A stretch of 64,000 nt of DNA from Nonlabens dokdonensis DSW-6. GTDB lineage: Bacteria > Bacteroidota > Bacteroidia > Flavobacteriales > Flavobacteriaceae. A program made the translations under genes and the position numbers. The notes below the pieces were generated by a model. It ran no database searches. It had not been told where the DNA came from and worked only from the letters and a program-made list of their open reading frames with translations. Position 1 is the first letter of the stretch. Every line of letters begins with the position of its first letter. The stretch spans positions 1,302,001 to 1,366,000 of the forward strand of contig NC_020156.1 in assembly GCF_000332115.1 (NCBI RefSeq), read 5' to 3'. Of the stretch, positions 60,152 to 64,000 are shown one piece after another.

Positions 60152-61327
60152 TTAATCCCACGTATATTCTTTTGAGCTAGACTGTTTTTTAATCGCTTGA
60201 AACATGGCAGACTCTAAACCGTTAGACTCACTTAGTGATTGTGTTTTAATATAGTTATCTCTCTTTTTATTAAGTTCTTGAATCTTGTTCTGTATTAAGG
60301 TTCGTTCTTGTTTTTTTGCTTTCGCGAAAGCGGTAATCTCCTTCATACTTTTATTACGCAAACTATCTGGTAACGTAGCTAGATTCTCTGATTTGAAAAA
60401 GCCTTCTCTCATTTCCTCATCTTCCATAGCATCTACAAGATCCCAAGTGGAGTTGCGGTAGTTTGAAGAAGATTTTGCTACGCTGCGTTTCACATTTGCC
60501 TGAATAGAAGCTTCCTGAACCATTTCATCCATTTCTACTTGAGCCATTTTTTTATCTTCACCTTGACGGCCGTAATACACATAGGTATTATTTAGTTTTT
60601 TATTCCATTCTAGAATTTCGTCGTCATAAGGAGTTGCTACATAGGTCGATTTTTGATTGTGATCTAGATTCATATATTCACCTTTTCCTAGAACGGCTCC
60701 TTCTTTCCAGCGTAATTGCGTTCCTGTATTCCAGTCGCCACAAAAAATGGTGTTTACGGTGACGTCTTTTTCAATTGCTTGTGCGATACTGGAAGAAAAC
60801 GGCACAGAGCCTTGATTAAAACCTTCGTTACCTGCTATAAAAATCATTTTTAAGTCGTTTTTTCCATCCTTCCATTCTAATTTTTTCAACGACTTATCGA
60901 TAACAGTACCGCAGTATTCCTCGCCGCCATTAGTTCTCAAACTAAACAGCTCTTTACTGATCAAGTCTAGGTCTGTAGAAAAGGAAAGCACCTCGCGTAC
61001 AAAACCGTCGTTAGCACTTAAACGGCTGTTCCCATATTCGTAAATAGCAATTTCTAATAATGCTTGTTGATCGTTGCATTGTGCACTCGACATTTTATTG
61101 ACGATATCCCATAACTGAGTTTTAGCCTGATCGATGAGTCCGTCCATACTATTGCTGGTATCTAGCAATAAAGCTATTTGTATAGTTGCAGGTTTTGTGT
61201 TCGCTATAATTACCGGCGCCTCAATGAATTCATCAATTATTGCGACTTGGTTTTGCGGAGTATTTCCTTTGCAAGAAAGAAATGCTGCGATGCTCAATGA
61301 TAGAGCTAGAGTTTTTAAATTTTTCAT
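60152..61327 (-). CDS. von Willebrand factor A domain lipoprotein
   Basis: The 391-residue protein has a lipoprotein signal (LSLSIAAFLSCKGNTP, Cys19) and a VWA domain with the MIDAS motif LLLDTSNSMDGL (DxSxS) at about residue 55, the later GGEEYCGTVID threonine/serine region and MIFIAGNEGF. VWA domains bind protein ligands through a metal. The C-terminal 120 residues are a helical charged coiled coil (AFAKAKKQERTLIQNKIQELNKK), in which AFAKA comes from palindrome copy 16. It is exported and of unknown partner. Confidence 0.87.
   Translation of the reverse strand: MKNLKTLALSLSIAAFLSCKGNTPQNQVAIIDEFIEAPVIIANTKPATIQIALLLDTSNSMDGLIDQAKTQLWDIVNKMSSAQCNDQQALLEIAIYEYGNSRLSANDGFVREVLSFSTDLDLISKELFSLRTNGGEEYCGTVIDKSLKKLEWKDGKNDLKMIFIAGNEGFNQGSVPFSSSIAQAIEKDVTVNTIFCGDWNTGTQLRWKEGAVLGKGEYMNLDHNQKSTYVATPYDDEILEWNKKLNNTYVYYGRQGEDKKMAQVEMDEMVQEASIQANVKRSVAKSSSNYRNSTWDLVDAMEDEEMREGFFKSENLATLPDSLRNKSMKEITAFAKAKKQERTLIQNKIQELNKKRDNYIKTQSLSESNGLESAMFQAIKKQSSSKEYTWD
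60318..60332. repeat. GCTTTCGCGAAAGCG palindrome, copy 16 (coding, AFAKA)
   Basis: The 14-base core is perfect; the left outer base is T. Read as TAFAKAKK in the VWA lipoprotein. Confidence 0.92.
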
Positions 61328-61354
61328 GATGTTTTATTTAATACAACCGTAAAA

Positions 61355-61422
61355 CCCTTTTGGTTGCTCGATCAGCTTTGCTGACCTCGTCGCCAACCTG
61401 TTTTCCCTTTAAAAAAGGGAAA
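61355..61422. repeat. hairpin-rich REP-like spacer
   Basis: The 127-base gap between the VWA and SIMPL-like genes contains CAG-CTTTG-CTG and TTTCCCTTT-AAA-AAAGGGAAA (61402-61422) pairings. It may terminate the SIMPL-like transcript, but no long T-run follows. Confidence 0.45.
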
Positions 61423-61454
61423 GGCTTTTACTTTGTATAATTCTTGATTTATTT

Positions 61455-62486
61455 TTAATTATTAGGTATTTGTTTGATATCTATAGGGCCATTTGGACTT
61501 ACTACATACACTTTAGGATCAGGAGTTTTTACTGGAGCAGGTTTTGGTTCTGGTTTTTTCTCAATTGGTTTTAAGTTGTATTGTAAGCTTAGATCCATTC
61601 CTAACTGAATAACAGGCTTTGTGATTGCTGCGTTTACTACGATGTCATAACCGTTGTACGGGATAGGGTCATAATAATATGATGTGGGCTTTCTAACAGA
61701 GGTTACATTTTTCTGATTTTTAAGAGATTCCATGCTTATGTTTTCTGCAGCGAGGTAGCTTTTGTAAAAATCTTTAGGTGTGTGGTAATATTTTTTGTCG
61801 GCCATCATGACATTGTAGTCTTCCATTTTAAAACCTAGTTTCTCGTAGTAGGCTTTCTTTTTAGATACTTCTTCAAGAAGTTTATTTTGAAGATTTTCAT
61901 AAATAGCTTCTAGGTTTTTTACATAATAATCCACTTTTACCAGGTTGTAAACCTCGGCTTTACCACAAGCGGTAAGGATTTTTTGAAAATCACTGTCTTT
62001 CTTGTAACTGATCAAGAGGTTTTGCTGCAATTCAAAACCTACAGGAACTTCGGTATATGTTTTAGAGAATAGCTTTTTAGTAACTTCTATTTCATATTGC
62101 GGGACAAAGGATATCATGTCTAAAGAGAACTGTCCTTGAAAACCGTTGCTTTTCAGGTCTTTCTTTACGATCTCGATTTTATCGTTCATCAGTTTTGTAG
62201 TTTCCTCAGCAGTTTTACCTACTTGAACGATATTAAAAACAGCCGTATAATCTGTTGCGTCTACATTGTACAAAGACCTCAGCTTTATTTGTAGCACATT
62301 GCTAGGTTGTAGATTAACGTATTGTTGCGCATATTGATTTCCATAAGCAGCGCCGTTTCCCATGCTGGTCGCAATATTTGCTCTAGAAATATCCATATCG
62401 GCAACCTTACTATTAAAGTTACCCATGTGTTGTGCGCTCATTACTAGAGCTGTGCACATTAAAATTGACGTGATGATCTTTTTCAT
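61455..62486 (-). CDS. SIMPL/DUF541-like exported protein
   Basis: I place the start at 62486 (MKKIITSILMCTALVMSAQ, signal peptide, 343 residues). The frame opens at 62618 but its first 44 residues overlap palindrome copy 17 and are unlike an exported protein start. The core (YTAVFNIVQVGKTAEETTKL, IEIVKKDLKSNGF and FVPQYEIEVTKKLFSKTYTE) resembles SIMPL/DUF541 domains: a beta-alpha fold following a signal peptide. The C-terminal end is a proline/lysine-rich tail (KKPEPKPAPVKTPDPK). Function unknown. Confidence 0.7.
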   Translation of the reverse strand: MKKIITSILMCTALVMSAQHMGNFNSKVADMDISRANIATSMGNGAAYGNQYAQQYVNLQPSNVLQIKLRSLYNVDATDYTAVFNIVQVGKTAEETTKLMNDKIEIVKKDLKSNGFQGQFSLDMISFVPQYEIEVTKKLFSKTYTEVPVGFELQQNLLISYKKDSDFQKILTACGKAEVYNLVKVDYYVKNLEAIYENLQNKLLEEVSKKKAYYEKLGFKMEDYNVMMADKKYYHTPKDFYKSYLAAENISMESLKNQKNVTSVRKPTSYYYDPIPYNGYDIVVNAAITKPVIQLGMDLSLQYNLKPIEKKPEPKPAPVKTPDPKVYVVSPNGPIDIKQIPNN

Positions 62487-62589
62487 TTTTCTTGATTTTG
62501 ATCCAAATCTATCTGGAATAAAAACGTATTGATAATAGAAATGAGTGAAACACAGTTTTGAATGAGTGAAAGAAGTGTGCTGGTGAGTC

Positions 62590-62605
62590 CGCTTTCGCGA
62601 AAGCG
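62590..62605. repeat. CGCTTTCGCGAAAGCG palindrome, copy 17 (intergenic)
   Basis: Perfect copy in the divergent gap between 62486 and 62686. Confidence 0.95.
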
Positions 62606-62685
62606 GAAAAAACACCATCTTAAATGCCTAAAACAAGCTATTTACAAACAGTCATATATTTTTTAATGACTAAGTTTACACCGAA

Positions 62686-64000
62686 ATGAAACATCTATTC
62701 TTATTTATTTTCCTACTGTTTTGTGTGCAAATCAATTTTGCTCAAAACACTTCCAATCAAAAGTCTCGTACTTCTAGTACTAGTATGGTGCTAGAAGGTC
62801 AAGTACTTACTGAAAATGGCTCACCTATTTCTGGTATTAACGTTGAAGGCGCAATGGGTAGATATACCACTACTGATGTATTAGGGAGATTTAGTTTGCC
62901 TGCAAATATGGGTGAAGAAGTCATCATAAGAGGACTTGATTTTGAGACGGTTTATTATCGTATTAATAGTGACGATGACATTATAATACGTGTTCAAAAT
63001 CAAGAAAAAGATGCCAAAGAGTTGAGCGCCCTAAGCTATCAAGTGGCGATGGACAGTGCTCAAGAATACCTAAGAATAGACGCAAAAAAAACTGCCGATT
63101 TCCTTATCGCAGCTCTTTCAAATAATCCCAAATCATTAACTAAAACTCAAGAGAGCGCAGCTTATGAAAAGTTAGGTGATTTGTACTTTTTTAATAAACA
63201 ATACGATCTTGCTGTTTCCAATTACCATCAAGCTGCTCAGCTTGTTTCTAATACAGAGCTTGTTGTAAAAAAGGCAGATGCTTTGCGATTAAATGGTAAT
63301 TATCAAGAAGCGATCACCGCATATTTAAACGTAGATTCTTCTTCCATAGGAAGGTCAAAATCATCAGGTAATAATAATTCTGTTGACTTGAAAATAAGGC
63401 GATGGACCGGTTTAGGAGATGCTTATGCAAAAACCAATCAGGGCGATCTAGCATTAGAAACTTATAAGAACGTCTTACTACTTGCTCAAAAAGAGAAACG
63501 TACTCAACAGGTAACATCTATCAATTCTAAAATTGCTAAACTCTTAAATGATCTCGGTAGAGAAGATGATGCTGAGGTTTATTTTGACCAGGCAATAATT
63601 GAATCAAAGAAGGAAAGTCCTATTGTTAACGCACAAATACAATCTCAAACAGCAGATTTTTATAACAGCAACTCTAGATTTGATGAAGAAATCGCCTTAC
63701 GTAAGAATAATATCAAGTTGTTGGACAGCATAAATTCTAAAGATAAACGCCTTCAAAATAGTACGAGTAAGCCATCAAGTACTTCAGGTTTCTTAAATAA
63801 TACTGATATAGATCTGTCAGAGTCAGAAATTGCAGTAAGCGACCTAGATGAAGAAGTCGTTTCAGAAGATACTGTCGTTGCAGCGCCAACTATGGCAGTA
63901 GATGACAATATGCTAATAGAAGGCCTTTCTAAACAAAAAGAACAACTCAAAATTGCCGAAGCTTTTAAAGCTCAAAACAAAATTAGTGATGCCATAACTT
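62686..64000 (+). CDS. TPR-repeat exported protein, C-terminus beyond window
   Basis: The frame starts at ATG 62686 and stays open to the right edge (438 codons). It has a signal peptide (KHLFLFIFLLFCVQINFAQ), a carboxypeptidase-regulatory-like N-terminal beta domain (MVLEGQVLTENGSPISGINVE, TTDVLGRFSLPANMGEEVII), then tetratricopeptide repeats (YEKLGDLYFFNKQYDLAVSN, YQEAITAYLNVD, GLGDAYAKTNQGDLALETYK). A Ser/Asp/Glu-rich linker near residue 370 follows. Some flavobacterial proteins of this plan end in a histidine kinase, but the part that would show it is outside the window. Confidence 0.8.
   Translation, partial: MKHLFLFIFLLFCVQINFAQNTSNQKSRTSSTSMVLEGQVLTENGSPISGINVEGAMGRYTTTDVLGRFSLPANMGEEVIIRGLDFETVYYRINSDDDIIIRVQNQEKDAKELSALSYQVAMDSAQEYLRIDAKKTADFLIAALSNNPKSLTKTQESAAYEKLGDLYFFNKQYDLAVSNYHQAAQLVSNTELVVKKADALRLNGNYQEAITAYLNVDSSSIGRSKSSGNNNSVDLKIRRWTGLGDAYAKTNQGDLALETYKNVLLLAQKEKRTQQVTSINSKIAKLLNDLGREDDAEVYFDQAIIESKKESPIVNAQIQSQTADFYNSNSRFDEEIALRKNNIKLLDSINSKDKRLQNSTSKPSSTSGFLNNTDIDLSESEIAVSDLDEEVVSEDTVVAAPTMAVDDNMLIEGLSKQKEQLKIAEAFKAQNKISDAIT

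Noticed and set aside
62487..62618. 44-residue N-terminal extension of the SIMPL-like protein
   Set aside because: It reads through palindrome copy 17 and lacks a signal peptide, while the ATG at 62486 begins a clear one.

Overview
The window looks like chromosomal DNA from a low-GC marine Flavobacteriaceae (Bacteroidota). The evidence is GldH, a T9SS C-terminal sorting domain, DUF4270, DUF2975 and DUF3124 proteins, many lipoproteins, TAnnTTTG-type promoter boxes and little Shine-Dalgarno signal. The genus cannot be fixed from sequence alone. There is no rRNA, CRISPR array, recognisable IS element or prophage. Most of the window is ordinary housekeeping chromosome with small accessory islands.

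Layout. 1-2520: truncated DUF3124 lipoprotein (-), a three-gene operon of two DUF2975 membrane proteins plus a small XRE regulator behind a tandem operator-like site, and a secreted ankyrin protein. 2786-9236 (-): atpD-atpC, glmS, a DUF4270 lipoprotein and a degenerate glycogen-synthase-like protein. 9346-14903 (+): panC, panD, a flippase-like membrane protein, an esterase-like protein without a visible nucleophile, radA and a thioredoxin lipoprotein. 14977-20572 (-): an uncharacterised barrel/lipoprotein pair and a 1135-residue outer-membrane protein. 20707-25701 (-): pdxA, DUF177, rpmF, fabH, accB, accC, i.e. fatty-acid initiation beside L32. 25761-33861: ribE, a small membrane protein, S8 protease, metallo-hydrolase, cation/proton antiporter, tRNA-Ala, MATE exporter, a 44-residue membrane protein and queD. 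34080-47443 (-): exported thioredoxin protein, carboxypeptidase-regulatory-like protein flanked by direct repeats, CocE-type hydrolase, M13 peptidase, T9SS-secreted BNR protein, S9 peptidase and SnoaL-like lipoprotein, together a set of envelope and extracellular hydrolases. 47478-56038 (+): tag, a small exported pair, PSP1/RicT-like gene, gldH, PBP1A, exonuclease and a double ABC ATPase. 56281-62486 (-): tRNA-Leu, tRNA-Gly, mutS, exported unknowns, VWA lipoprotein. 62686-end (+): truncated TPR protein.

The most striking feature is not a gene. A palindrome, CGCTTTCGCGAAAGCG, occurs 17 times in 64 kb (15 with the 14-base core intact, 2 with one substitution). Six copies are intergenic and 11 lie inside genes, in all three frames, where they encode AFAKA, RFRES/RFRGS or LSRKR. 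Two coding copies lie in signal-peptide cleavage regions. The two imperfect copies share one substitution that puts glycine in place of glutamate. This resembles a genome-wide HIP1-like or architectural DNA motif and is the best candidate for an undescribed system here.

Second-tier observations are a (CT)8 slippage tract in the signal peptide of a lipoprotein, tandem operator dyads before the DUF2975 operon, an imperfect 76-83 bp direct repeat around one gene, a duplicated tRNA-Leu 3' end, and apparent pseudo-enzymes beside panC and radA.
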